Assembly (NCBI GenBank): GCA_029532415.1
Contig: JAQOTA010000061.1
Coordinates: 558,001-622,000, forward strand
Length of the DNA stretch: 64,000 nucleotides
Source of the DNA: Marasmius tenuissimus
Taxonomy: Eukaryota > Basidiomycota > Agaricomycetes > Agaricales > Marasmiaceae
Reading direction: 5' to 3'
Shown: piece by piece, positions 1-12,290 of the stretch
Position numbering within the stretch: position 1 is the stretch's first letter
How the letters are laid out: every line of letters begins with the position of its first letter
The notes under the pieces: model-generated
The model's input: only the letters and a program-made list of their open reading frames with translations
Databases searched by the model: none
What the model was told of the DNA's origin: nothing
Program-made: the position numbers and the translations under genes

Positions 1-753
1 CCATCTGACATATTGAGAGTATCAAAAACCCTGCTGGCTTGCCATCCTTGGGTACGCTTGTTCAGTAGGCCTGCGTAGGGATGTACTTGGATTTTTTATG
101 CGGATTTTGCGTTCCAGACGCTAATGCAAATGACGCGCAGCTAAAATTTAAATTTATAATCTTCGGCGGTCGTCGGCAGCAGAAGTCACTGTCGAAGTAT
201 GCTATTTCTCGTGTCGTTCAACTTACCGAATAGCACGGGTCGAGCCCCTACGTATGTTAGGCGCTTGCCTTGTACGGAAGACATTTTCGGTTGGTAGATT
301 AGGTGTATCGGTGAAGGCTGCCTCAGCAACTTGAACTGGTTGCTCAGATCCAGAGTCCCTGGGGCCTGAAGGGTCGCCTCAATACAAAGTCAACAGTTGT
401 TGTCGTAGTCGTAGCGTCCATCGACCCCGCTTTGAAGGTCAAAACATTCGAGAGACTTTTTCTTTGTCTTAACTAGTTTTTGAAACCCTCAATGATTTAG
501 GTGGGCGTCACGGAAGGCCTGGACAGGCAACCCAAACGAGGGTGCCATAGAAGCAATCACCAATCATGAAGGATGAGAATAAGATGTGGTTGTATTTCGG
601 AGAACTTTTTCAGTTTACCTTTTTTTTGAAGTGATTCTCCTATCATCAGTCTCAACCTCACGCTTCTTAGGGGATCCACAAGCCAAGTATCGGGGTGTAC
701 TCTTGCTCTCTCAGATTTCAAAAGATCAGCACAGCACTGCTTGCCACCACAAA
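1..753. other. No gene recognised
   Basis: Only short open frames without codon structure or family resemblance are present. I see no splice-site pattern, repeat boundary or RNA gene that I can support. Confidence 0.5.
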
Positions 754-895
754 ACACAGCTGGGGCAAAAACCTATTTTGTTGTGGAATTCAATTCAATG
801 TCAACTATTTCCAGCCTGAACATGTGTTGAACTGTGAGGCATCAAATGTTTTTGGCACATATCCAAGCAAAAATAATATCCACACCCAGCTGTGT
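754..895 (+). repeat. MITE copy, internally deleted
   Basis: The segment begins ACACAGCTGGGG and ends CCCAGCTGTGT, so it has short terminal inverted repeats. It aligns along its length with the right arm of the foldback at 53174-53377 but lacks about 60 bp near the left end. It therefore looks like one single unit of the family that occurs as an inverted pair at 52894-53377. No coding capacity is visible and I could not find a convincing target-site duplication. Confidence 0.7.
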
Positions 896-3364
896 AACTA
901 CCGAGCCATTCGAAATGATCTTACTTGCAACCTGAAGGGAAAGAAGCCTGATAATTGCCTTTTGACCACATATGGCCGACATGTTGTCAACGTTATTTCC
1001 ATCAATTGGTAACAAGGGTTGTGGATGAATAGGACCGTTACAACGGTTGTGAAGGTCCAAATGATGGTTACAGGAGAAGTTCAATGGACAACAGTGAGGC
1101 ATATCATAGTAGAAGTAGGCCGAATAGAGTTATTACTCAAAAATGGGATGCCTAATCTTGTGATAATCATTGCCTCATTTGCTTTGACAACTCACAGTCT
1201 GATTGTGGTTATCCTCCAAGCTGAGAGTTATTTCTATATGGGGATTGACAATGGAGTGGTGGATGATCAGGTGATGACACTGGAGATGCTACTTCTAGTG
1301 TTTGGGTGAGATTTGCTTCATAATGAGAAACGTATAGGCTCATTTGGGGCTTTATGCTTCTAAATATCAATTTTAACAGAGCTCTCCTTGTTTGTGAGTC
1401 TAAATTGCTCTTGTTTGCCATCTTCATCAGTTGATTCCTTGTGCCAGTGCAAGACTCCAGGCACTGAAGCAGGACACAGCCATATTGCAGATTAATTCTC
1501 TGGCATCATATTGTTAGTAACTCATTAGATATTGTGTGAATGGAGCATAAGTGCCTCCTTGCATCCAGTATCATGTGCATACTGTACCATTTCAAGATGT
1601 TTGTCATGTCACACATCACAGCCATTTTCAAAAACCCCACCAAAAATTCAGATAAAACATGAGAAAGTTACTGACCTATTTCATTCAATTTATATGGGGT
1701 CCTGGTGTGACCAAATCATTTGCTGGGGGGGGAATTTCTTTGGTGTTCATATCAAGCTACCAAGCCATCAGCCACTGGGGGGGAATGACTGGGGAGAATG
1801 ATGGTTGCTCAGGCTATAGCCAGTAGAAATTGGCAGATAATATCTCATTTGGGCTAAAAACTGCTGGACAGTGGCAATGCAACTTCTCACCTTTTTGGGG
1901 CCTACTGGAAATTTGTCACATCCCAGAACAATTCATATAAACCCCCTGTGGTTACAGAGGTTTATTTGACATGTAAAGCCCACCTGCTCAGACACTCAGT
2001 TCTCTTTGATACTGTCATTTGTATAGCTTGCTTGCAATGTGCAGAATGGCTGAATTCTGCTGATGATGTGATGTATCTTGATTGGCATTGGCTGTTGTGT
2101 AATCTATCTTTCTGTAGTAACATGTACTTCAGACTTGCTTTGGACCTCTAGTTACCCCATTTTTTGCCTTGCATTGGTTTGTGGAAAATTTGGTTGAAAT
2201 TTGGTACTGGGGCAGTAGCTCTTGGGTAGCTCTACACATGGAATCAGTACTAAACCTTAAATCCATGAGAGACAGATCTGATTTCTTAGGTCAATGCTCC
2301 TATGTATACACACCTCATCTCAGCTGAGGATACAAATCAAGGGTTGGACAACTCAGTGACCAACTCAAGGTTCTGATGATGTTGGTCATAAGACAAACTT
2401 TATCTTTTCCTAGGTCTGATTGATTGATTCCAATTGCAAGAGATGTTGACAAGCCCTGCTGGGTTAGGGATCTCTAGGGAAACAAAGAATATGCCATGCT
2501 CAAACCACATGCCTCACTTGGTCTTTGCTATCTTGCTCTTTGTATGAGTTATGTGAGTACCAAACTTGGATGCTGCAAACTTCAGCTAACATGCATTACA
2601 TTGCTGGCAATGATTTCCTGGGCTGCTCAATCCAGATATCTGGTCTGGCATCAATCATCAGGCTTCTTTCTCTTTAGGTTGCAGAGAAGATCATTTCATG
2701 TTGCTTGGCAGCTAGGTGATGGCAGGCTGTGCTGATATTTGAAGTTTGGGCTGGACAAGAGGACACCCAAATAATTGGCCTGTAGATTACTTACAAGACA
2801 CAGGGTTCAAAGTAACTGAATGTAAGTACTTCAATCAAAGGTAGGCTGATAAAGCTTTTTGGAATTGCAATCACATTCTATCCTCATGCTTTATAATTGG
2901 TGTTGGCTTCTATGGTAACCTCATTGTGTTGTACATCCAAGAATCTGTGATGGTGTTGTGTAAAATGATCTTGTGTTATTGATAAAAATGGGAAGTAGCC
3001 CATGAGAACTCACAAATATTGGGCACCACAATCTTTCATCATGCATGGACATTGAAAACTGCACAGGTATACTAACTGGCATGCAGGTACTTATAGGGAG
3101 GCCCTTTGAGTAATAGACACATCACAATCACTCCTCACAATAGTAGCCCAGCCCATCTGCTCCTCAACAATCAAATGAAGTGCCCTGACAGCATTTTATT
3201 GGATCCTTATTCTGTGAACCACTTTCCTGATGATGCATGCTTTGTGATCACCTCAGAGATTGAACTGCGGAGCACAGTATGTCCACAATTCATCTACAGC
3301 TCGTCACTGGCCTGAACAGTACATGATCTAGATTGGATCAGCACTTTATGGTACACAATAATCT
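896..3364. other. AT-rich intergenic or decayed sequence
   Basis: About 2.5 kb of AT-rich sequence contains only short open frames. It may include the eroded 5' part of the membrane-protein pseudogene that follows. I cannot name any feature in it. Confidence 0.4.
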
Positions 3365-4676
3365 TTGCCTTGTTTTGATGCTACTTTGTTTACTAAATCT
3401 TGCCCAGGACTTTACACTATACTCTATGTGCTATGCATGTACATTTTGTTCACACGGAAACGGGATCGCCATTGGGCTCATTGTGCTCTAATCACCATCA
3501 TATACATTGTAGCCACCATTGTGTTTGGCCTTAGATATGCAATTTATTCGACCAGAAGTCAGGCTGCACTCTTACAGTTTGCAGCCCTGAAGGAACACCG
3601 CCTACTATCCCTGGATCTGGGAGATGAATGGACACTATTAAAGTGAGTCAAATCTATCTTTCTGTACCAAATTCTACATCAATGTTGAATCTCTATGTCA
3701 GAGAGCCACTCTTATGGATGGAGCCTGTAGTAGGGGTACTAACAATCATAGCAAAGTGAGTGCACCTATTTGAAGGGGAAGAGACCAACAGCTCAAAGAT
3801 TTGGGGCTTGGAACAGTGGAATGACTGATGTTCTCATGGTGTGCAAAGGCAATGATGGATACCTTGTATATGATTTTACTTAACTGAAGTCCCACTAGCT
3901 ATGGCGCTGTTACCTTACGTGGAACCGTAATATCTGGGTTATATTGATACCCCTTTTATTGTGCATTGCAAATATTGGTAGACAACATTCATTTCAAGCT
4001 CATGAGCATGATTTTGACTAACAATCATATTCCTCTGCTCACCTAGTGATCTTATTTTTTGGGCCATTCTTCCAGGGTATTAGTCAGGAGAGTAGTGGCT
4101 TCACAATCTTTGCTCTCTTTACTTTTGGTAGTAACCTCTTTTTAACTTCACTAATTGGTGAGTGTGCGTGATTCCCCTTCTGCTGATAACCTCACCAATG
4201 AACAAACCACAGCGGGGCGCATTCTTATCATCTCTTGCCGTGTCATTCAATGCCTACCAGCCCAAAGCAAGGCACGCAGAATGTATAGAACCATTATCTC
4301 AGCAACGTGAGTTCCCGTAGTTTCTTGACTCAGTCAAACATTCATCTCTAGCTCATCTCTGGAACCTCAGTCTGGAGTCAGGGTTGTTATACCCCACTGT
4401 TCTGATCATTTATGCAATGATCAACATGCTATGTGACTCCACCTCAATTGAAGCAAGGCTGATAAGTGATGTCACCTTTGATTCATTGGTGAGTGTAATG
4501 GTGAGTGCAATGCTCAAGGTCCCCAGGACAATATTCAACCTACAATTGAGAAGGGGATTGCTTCAGTCCTAATCATTGTGCGAGTGTCCCTTGGGATTGC
4601 CATCCATGATGAAAAGACATTTATTGAAACCATCAATCAAGGGCATGAATCATCTCCACCTAGGTCAGAGGTTTGA
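3365..4676 (+). pseudogene. Decayed Agaricomycete multi-span membrane protein
   Basis: Remnant of a multi-transmembrane protein of a type very common in Agaricomycetes (no characterised function). Three landmarks appear in order. First, a hydrophobic segment with a TRKR loop (about 3365-3646). Second, a segment reading NLFLTSLI then GRILIIS across an apparent intron starting GTGAGTG near 4158 and ending ACAG near 4211. Third, a C-terminal segment reading SVLIIVRVSLGIAI followed by an acidic tail ending in a stop near 4676. Between these the frame shifts and stops appear, so the locus cannot encode the full protein. The family assignment rests on my recollection of the LIIVR and LTAGRI-like motifs. 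No start codon could be fixed, and the gene may begin upstream. Confidence 0.5.
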
Positions 4677-4756
4677 GCCATCATTGACATATGTTGGGAG
4701 CTGCACAGGATTGCTCAGTCTGCTCTAGAAGCTGGGGAGTCAGGTGTGGAGGTGCA

Positions 4757-5225
4757 TGTTACGAATCCACCTATTGTTTTCCCTTTCCTTGGTCCCCAGG
4801 TACTTTTTCCTCATGTTTTTCTCTTTATTTCCCATGGTTACATGCTCTCACCATCGCATTCTGGCCCCCATATCATTACCTGGTACTACCTGGTGTTCCA
4901 CATTGTTTCCAGATATTTTCCCAGCATACCATATGGTTTCCACTATGACCCTGTTTCCACATGTATCCCTTGATTCTTATCATTTGTTCTTTCAGTTTTC
5001 CTCTTTTACCTTTGCTCCCATGATATCTCTACAGCTTGGTTCTGTCATATATAATCATGGACACTTCTAGATAGTCCCCCAGTCTGACAACTTCGTCTAA
5101 TAGTGCTTGTTTCCAGCATGTACTATCATACACTTGCCCTACTCAAATCTATCTTCTCTCCTTCGCACTCTTGACCCTGTTGGTGGCCTGAGGGGTTTTC
5201 CTAGTCACTGGCCTCGTTCTTGACA
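4757..5225 (+). mobile_element. Solo LTR, 469 bp, with GTGCA duplication
   Basis: The segment starts TGTTACGAATCC and ends TTCTTGACA, satisfying the TG...CA rule. GTGCA flanks it on both sides (4752-4756 and 5226-5230), a 5-bp target-site duplication. A copy of exactly the same length and nearly identical sequence lies at 21477-21945 with a different duplication. No internal retrotransposon sequence adjoins either copy, so both are solo LTRs. The TGTTACGAA start resembles Ty3/gypsy LTRs of basidiomycetes, but the superfamily is inferred. Orientation is assigned arbitrarily. Confidence 0.88.
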
Positions 5226-5230
5226 GTGCA

Positions 5231-7825
5231 AGATCAAGAAAGGAGATTGATGCAAAATCAGAAAATGTGGTGTGCTGGGCAAACAGATTGAAAGAGGCCT
5301 GTTTCTTGGTGTAGACAAACTTTGTATCTGAAGTAAAGGTACTGTAATGGAAAGAAAGTGACTGTGGTCTTCCTCACCCTGTGCAAAACATTACTGCATC
5401 CACATTTTCTGCAATCCTTTCTACTCAAGCTCATTATAATAGGCGGCACCAACTAGTGTACAAGATATTTGAAGGGAAAGCTGAAAGGGATCAGAAGCCT
5501 CCCCCACAAGTATATAATGACATTTTTTGTCCAGGAACCCCTTCTAAAGAGGCTATGGAAATGTTATTGAACTGGGAGCTATGATTTGCAGCTGAAGAGG
5601 TTGATTTAAATTATTGACATTCACTCTAGCTCAATGGCTTGAGGGTACTAAGGTAGGGTACAAGTTAAGAAGAGAGGTTAGGTGTCAACATTAGTGATGA
5701 TCTGGTTGGGGACCATATCTGTGGCCATAATCTTAACTAGGATTTTCAGCAATTTTGTGGGTCTAGGACTGGGAAATCTGCCTTTACAGGCTTATAAGTT
5801 GAAACGACATAGTGTTATGGTAATAAGGAGTGGAACCTTGGCCCTCTCTGTGCACTCATACCACAGAAACATTACTTGAGGAAGTTTCATAAGTAGGAGA
5901 TCTTCAGCAGCAATAGTCATAGCAATGTAAATATTCATATTGCAGGCCCTCTGGCAAAGCAACTGAGTACCAAGGTATTGGCTGAATGGAAAGATCAGTT
6001 TCCTGGTGGTAAGTAGCTTCATTAAGATGATACAAAGATCCACCAACGTACTGCAGATATAGTGCACCCAGAAATCTCTCAAAATCAACTTTTGTGAGTT
6101 GCTATGCCTCACTTTAGAGATATCTCACTGTTCACTTTGGACTTTCTCATTTTTCACAAAACCTGTTTCTTTTTCTGCTCACTTTCAGTTGGTACTTTGC
6201 TTCAAGCTTGAGCGCAATCTTCCTCCCCCCTCAATTGGCTTATTACCTAGAGGCATCAGAAGAAAACCCTACTTGAGAGCCCAATGAGGGGCCGAGTCCC
6301 ATAAACATTGAGAGAGAAGGGGAGGAAAGATATTCTAGCTCTGGGGGAAACCTCATCCACTTACACTAGTTAATGTACTAGTGTAGTAGTATTATATGAG
6401 TGTCCAAATGGGAAAATATTTTTTCCCCCCCCAGGCTGATTTCCTGTTCCCCCATAGTATATGGCCTTGTGAATCATTACCAGGGGGTGGGGGGGGGGGA
6501 TATTTTTGCGCATGGGGGGTACAACCTGGTTCTGTGGGGGATTTCCAACATCTCTGCTTAGGTGCCTACCTGTTTCCCACATGTTTCTCACACCTTCAGA
6601 TGCATCCCACAGGTCAGGCTTAGTTTTTTAAGCTAAGCTAAGTATCAGGATATCCTTTAATACATAAAAGGACTGTGACAGCTAAGTAGCTAACATTTCT
6701 GAGTGTCTTTGACTCTTCTACAGCAATATCATTGAAGACAGGGTTTCAATCAGTGGCATGGTTAAAAGGACAGCAGGTGATTACTTGATTGTATGAATAG
6801 CTATGCTAGTACAATACATACAATGTTGCCAAAGGAAGGAATGGTGGTAGACAGTGAGCAGTTGTATGTACAGTATGTATGAGATCCAGGCTAGCGAGCG
6901 ACAACCACATGAAGGTATCACTATTGACTAAAATGACTGGATGGTGTTGAAGCTAGTACTTCATGCAACCACACCACAGTTGTAGCTTAGTATTTCTTAC
7001 TTACTCAATTTGGTTCTGTCTTATGTAAGGCTGCTCACAGCCACAGAAGTTTTCTCTTTACTATCGCAACTGAGGTGAGTCCTATCTTATTCTATGTTTT
7101 TGATATCTTGCTTACATCTGGTACAGACATCTCTATCCTAACAGGTACTTACTACAATAGAGTTGTCTACTCTTGCAACTGAGACATTTCTATCCTAACA
7201 GATGGTAGTTAAAGAGCATAGTGTTGGTGCAAGATCATTAACCAAGAAATACATGTCATCTGGAATCTAACATCTGAGATGTAGCCTTTGTAAGGATCAT
7301 GGATGATTGTTCAATTGTTTGTAGCAACCAGGGGCAAAGAGGTGTGCTTGGATACAGAAGCCATGGAATGAAACATTGCTAATACCTCGATGTCTTCCTG
7401 CTTGGTGTCAGTGTTGTTGTATTTTGGAGGGTTGTGCACATGGTCTGGACTGTGGATTTTGGAGCCACCACCCAAGCTGTCTTCTGAGCTGGTGCTGATG
7501 TAGGTGAGTACGGAATCCGAGACGGGAGGCAACGTCCCGGAGTTGGAGATGAATCGGAAATGAAGTGTCAGAATGGAATGTATGGGATGAGTCATGATAG
7601 AATGGAAAGCAGAATGTCAGAATGCAGAGCCTATGGACTACTCGGAAATGAACGGTGTATATGTATCTCCGATCCGTAAGTACCGGGGACATGACGTCGG
7701 AATCCAAAGTCATGTTTCGTAAAGGATCGTGAAGGAAAGAGAACATAAAGTAGATTCTGAGGCTCGGAATCTCTGGAAGGTGAATAGAAGCCTTTCAAAA
7801 CCCCAGAACCAGCATGGATGTTACA
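5231..7825. other. Gene-poor, low-complexity stretch
   Basis: Short unrelated open frames only. Mononucleotide runs occur near 6424-6433 (C) and 6484-6498 (G). There is no element boundary or gene that I can support. Confidence 0.4.
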
Positions 7826-8012
7826 GGCAGCAACAAGAGTAGTAAAAGTACTAGTATTGCATGTAGATACAGAGCTACTTATATACTATACAGAGGTGGC
7901 TGTAGCTACCATAACGGGAGTGACTAGGAATAGCATAGATCATAGTGAAATGATTGAAGCATAGATGTGGCCCAATACAACGGTCCATATATCCAGGAGT
8001 CCGGATTCAACA
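7826..8012 (-). mobile_element. Partial LTR of the Copia-Y family
   Basis: The reverse complement matches the LTRs at 16128-16384 and 22961-23216 from their TGTTGAATCCGG start through the TATATAAGTAGCTC promoter region, then stops short of the LTR end. It is therefore a truncated, minus-oriented copy. Coding-like sequence begins directly at its intact end (8013), so the LTR may have inserted into a gene. No duplication can be recognised because one edge is missing. Confidence 0.75.
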
Positions 8013-9254
8013 CCAACCCCAAGCCCAAATTCATCCTCCACCTCCACCTCAACATCAACATCTTCAGCTTTTATGGCAAAACGTTCACAAAAGACCAACC
8101 TCCTCACTTCAGGTCTACCGTCATATACACCCCGATGTAGTTCTTCACAACTTTGGCTGAAGACACCGGTACCACCTAAACCGGCAGTTCGTACGGTGTC
8201 TTTGGCGAAAGCCTACGAAGCGAAAGTCAAGTCAAGACATGAATAGATTGTTCACACTTTTTCGAACTAGGTATGAGGATGATGGAAAAGAAAAGAAGAA
8301 GAGAGTGTTTGAGATTTGGGAAGACGAAGAAGTGCCAGTACCGAAGACAAAGAAGGCATCGGCATCGGGACGGGCCACACCCACATCTGATGGAATAGCT
8401 CCAGCTCTGAGATCAATGAGACCACCAGACCAGTCTGCATAAGTGTGACAGCCGTCATCCACCACCACAGTGGCAGCGCCATCACGAGTCAAAGTAAAAG
8501 GCTCACTGTTGGACAGGCCGTTTGCTCCATCACCCAAACCTAACCCCAATGAAGACAAAATCCTGGTTCATCAGAAGCGGGGAATGCAGATGAAGTTGAA
8601 CACAGCCACATCATTGTTGTCTACAAAGCCTTTAGTGATGAGTCGAGTCATGATGTCGATGAAAGCTACCCAAAAACACAGCCTTCATCTTCAGCTGCAG
8701 GTGTACATCAACCTCCCCTTCCTTGATTTCAGCAACCACAAGCAACCCCAGAAAAAGGCTATCATCTTTAGTGGCTCAGACAATTATGTCAGTGAAGCTC
8801 AGCAGATACTGAGGGTGAATGTGAGTGTTGAAGCTTTATCTGTCAGATGTGCTTGTGCACATGCACAGCATATCAGATGGGATTGAGTAGGGTTCAGTTT
8901 TTGCCCCCAGCCTTGGCTGGATGTTAGAAGAGTTTGGAGAGTACAAAGTGGGCGTGGGGTGAGCGTGGGGGTGTTGGAGGTCCCAGGGGAATGGAATTTT
9001 GGGTTTGACAATGATAAAAGGAGGAGGAAGGGGATGATTCATACTCGTCTTGTGAGGGGGAGGGTGATTGTTTGGTTCAGGTCAGGTTGGGTCGCATTTT
9101 TATCTTCATTGAACTCAGGAGGAGAGGAGGATGGGATGGACACTACCCTCCCTGATATGGACAACAAGTTCACATCCATTTTGACCTCCTTCGACCTAGA
9201 CCTCACCATCAGTGCAACACCACCCCCTCCACCCCCTTTCTCTAACTCAACATA
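8013..9254 (+). pseudogene. Coding-like remnant, not recognised
   Basis: Three successive plus-strand frames (to about 8246, 8239-8442 and from 8470) read as a Ser/Thr/Pro-rich, then Lys/Glu-rich, then Pro-rich protein, as if one gene had been broken by frameshifts. The last frame contains an acidic segment DTTLPDMDNKF and a run of six prolines before a stop at about 9255. Composition differs from the AT-rich surroundings and resembles low-complexity fungal regulatory proteins. There is no domain I can name. A truncated LTR abuts its 5' end. It could also be a chance GC-richer patch. Confidence 0.3.
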
Positions 9255-9255
9255 A

Positions 9256-11101
9256 AGTCTCGTGGAGGAGGTTTAATATTGAGGACCGCATTTTTTGGGA
9301 TGTTGAGGGAGCATGGGGAGTGATTTGAGATGGTTTATGAGATGGGGAAGGAGGAGATTGGGAGGGGTTGGGGGGAGGGGCGAATGAACAAACAAATGAG
9401 CCTCTTCTTTAATGTCTTTTCCTGGATTCAGCATTCTCGTGGCTGGGGTTTGTGTTGTATCGTTACCTCCCTCTTTACTTCCCTCCCCTTTGTGTTGTGT
9501 ATGTCAGTCGTCAGCATTCAACCCCAGTGAAAACCGTGTCTGAACTGATGTGCGTGGTTATGATTTGCGTCAACAATCAACAATAGTACTTTGATTCACT
9601 CTACTGTAGCTGTTTTGTGATTCACTCACTCTTACTTGTACTTACAATGTCGATTCAATCACACCTCTGACTCTACCTCTCCTGACTCCCCAAAATTGAC
9701 TTTTGGAGAGCAAAACTATTGGCACAGAGTGCTCAATGCACCTCCCGTCCCCTGGTGGATCCCCTCTGCATTTAAAGTTTACGAGGGGTGGCTCATACAG
9801 TGGGGAAACATCTTGTTAAACATGTGGTTACCATGTGATACACTTTATTGACATGCTGTTTACGTGTCTATTATTTATAGACTCTTTCACTATGACACTT
9901 GCACTCATATGAAAGATCCTGTACTTACTCAGATGGACTCTAGTTAGTCAGTACTCACACCTTATCTCTATGGTTTATAACAAGGTTCAGCTTTGCACCC
10001 AATAGCGCTCAAAGCTGACTGAGCTTTCTCTCTAGATTACTTAGATAGAAAGCTAGTATGACTATGCCTACTTACTCACTCTGCTCTTTGAGCACTTATG
10101 CTTACTGATATGCAATATGTACCATATGCTATATTCTCACTTAGCTATGTTCTATGACTTGTAGATAGACAAGGACTCTTGTATAAAAGCTGGAGACTTT
10201 GTGTCTCAAAGCTTTAGGACAATCTCCTCGATTATCACCTCTAGCAAGCATCTACAAGAACACAAGGATTCTCTTATAGTCAATATGTGAGGTTTTAGTT
10301 TCATCTCACTGTGCATTTAACTATGCTGGCTCAATATGTCTCATGCATCTTGTGAAATAGAGCAGATCAGAATCTGAGTTCAAGCGTACCAATAATACCA
10401 TTAACTCAACAGGGCCTATCTAAAGTAGTGTTCCACATGTACGTTACTGTATGCTAGTGGTATGTCAATTTCACATTTTGATGTGCAAGGTATGCTAATT
10501 GATGGTTTAGCACAGCCACCCACTCTGTGTGAATGTAGACAGTCTCTTACCACCTTGGGATACTTCTCCTCCTCTTTGTTAATAGACAATCAAGCTCACT
10601 AATAGCTACTATAGCTCTTGAGATGTCACTTAGTTGCAGGCTTTGACAACAGTCAGCCCTCAGGAGGTACCAAAGTTTTACGGGTCTTCAATACCTCAGG
10701 GATAATGGGTGCACAAAAATTGCCCGACTGATTATCTCGACTGTCAATGGGCGTCGACACACACAAAACGAACCTCTCCATCGTTAAGAATTACCATCTG
10801 GCCCAATAGAGCAAAATTAACTCATAGACACCTCTCACAAACCTCATTCTCAAGAACCAGATTATTTTCCCACAGCGGGCACCTCTCTTCAACATGCCTT
10901 TCAGGGTGGCTCATGTAAATGTAAGGCTGAGATAATTTGGAATACATGACTTGAAATGACTTCTGACTCTACTTGATAGGTACTTTGAGCCTCCCGAGCT
11001 GGTGAGAAGCTAAATCTATCGGAAAGATTTGTTGATCAATGTCTCATGCAACGTGTGATCATAGCGAGCACAACCTCAGCGTCAGTTTGCAGCCATGAGT
11101 A
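9256..11101. other. No gene; TATA-containing, possibly LTR-derived stretch
   Basis: No supportable coding sequence. A promoter-like GTATAAAAGC lies near 10181, and CATCTTGT occurs at both about 9808 and 10336. This could be a decayed LTR, but the inner edges do not follow the TG...CA rule. Confidence 0.3.
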
Positions 11102-11106
11102 ATTAA

Positions 11107-11382
11107 TGGTGAGCCTAGAACCTAAGAGACGATGCATGAGCGTGTAACTCCTCAGCAGACCATCAACATGGTGGTAAACAACTCTATAAATACCTAAGAG
11201 ACAACGCATGAGCATGTAACTAATTGGTATCGTAAGTAGACTAAAGAATAGTGATGATAAAAACAGGTGTACCTCCTCAGCAGACCATCAACATGGTGGT
11301 AAACAGCTGAGGAGAACGGATGAGGAGATGCAAGTGTAAACTAATGAATCACATGTGCAATACAGACGACCTAACCCTAACA
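11107..11382 (-). repeat. Copia-H 3' LTR
   Basis: On the minus strand it begins TGTTAGGGTTAGG and ends GGCTCACCA. It aligns with the copy at 28738-29503 once the MITE there is ignored. It is about 125 bp longer because a block running from CCTAAGAGAC to CATGGTGGTAAAC is present twice here and once in the 5' LTR. The CCTAACCCTAA at its edge is part of the LTR and not a telomere. Confidence 0.85.
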
Positions 11383-11393
11383 CACCCCCACAG
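11383..11393 (-). other. Copia-H polypurine tract
   Basis: On the minus strand this reads CTGTGGGGGTG immediately before the 3' LTR, the expected place and composition for the plus-strand DNA primer. Confidence 0.7.
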
Positions 11394-11477
11394 ACGTATC
11401 GTATGCAATAAAGAATGAAAAAAGAGAGAGTATGTAGACAAGAAATGAAATGAAACTAGTACTTGGGGTAATTGATT

Positions 11478-12290
11478 TTATTTGAGACCATCGTCAATGA
11501 CTTCTTCGAAACGGGATTGTGAATGTCCTTGTGGAGGAAGTGATACGAGACCAAGAGCTGAGACGTGTTTGAGATGAAGGTGAATGGGAAGAGGTTTCAT
11601 GAAGATGTCAGCAACCATCTCTTCTGTTGGGATCCAGGATACCGATATTTCCTTGGAAGTCGTGTGATTCTGGACAAAGTGGTATTTGGTATCAATGTGC
11701 TTCAAATTTGCTGAAGTGACCGGCGACGACAACATGAAAACTGAGCCTTGGTTATCTGAGAGAACAGGGAATGTAGAAGGAATGTCATAGTTCATCAAAG
11801 TCGCAAACGACTTGACCCATAATACCTCTCAAACACAATGAGCCAACGCCATGTATTCTGCTTCTGTCGAAGACAGTGCTACAGCTTTTTGTTTCAATGC
11901 AGACCACGAGATGAGGCCACCAAACATAAAAACTGCATATCCCGAGATACTCTGTCAGTCTTTCACGTCTGAGGCCCAGTCGGCATCCGTAAACGCCACA
12001 TCATCAATTGGTTGCGCAGTGAGTACTTTGTCACCTCCACGCTCACCCCCATATTCAAGGGCATAGTCCATTGTCCCAGCTAAGTAGCGTAGAACTGACT
12101 TTGCAGCCAACAGATGGGTCCTTGTAGGCTTGAAATTGAGTTGGCTGAGGGACATGACCACATATGAGATGTCGGGACGGGTGCGGATTGCAAGGAACAG
12201 CAAGGATCCAATCAGAGCTTGGTAGATGGTGCGGAATTGATTGTTGTCAGCGGGTGCATCTGGTAATGCTCCCTGTGGCGCAGGAGGAAG
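11478..12290 (-). pseudogene. Copia-H reverse transcriptase C-terminus and RNase H
   Basis: Reading down from 12290 the frame gives the copia segment IGSLLFLAIRTRPDISYVV, then FTDADWASD (first RNase H acidic residues), then SSTEAEYMAL, then the conserved end HIDTKYHFV and VADIFMKPLP. Two in-frame TGA codons, near 11949 and 11841, interrupt one continuous frame. Arg (CGA) would fit at each site, so both could be C-to-T transitions (inference). The part above 12290 in the same open frame belongs to the inserted sequence. Non-functional. Confidence 0.85.

Noticed and set aside
6484..6498. G-run as a possible G-quadruplex or regulatory site
   Set aside because: A single mononucleotide run next to a C-run with no gene nearby; simple slippage explains it.
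7311..7746. Minus-strand open frames of about 100 residues
   Set aside because: Overlapping frames of low complexity with no family signal, in a repeat-derived region.
9814..10335. Possible solo LTR with CATCT on both sides
   Set aside because: The right end would be ...CTCATG and not CA, and there is no matching inverted repeat.
11366..11382. Telomere-like CCTAACCCTAAC
   Set aside because: It is the edge of the Copia-H LTR, occurs as the same short form at 29489-29503, and is not tandemly repeated.
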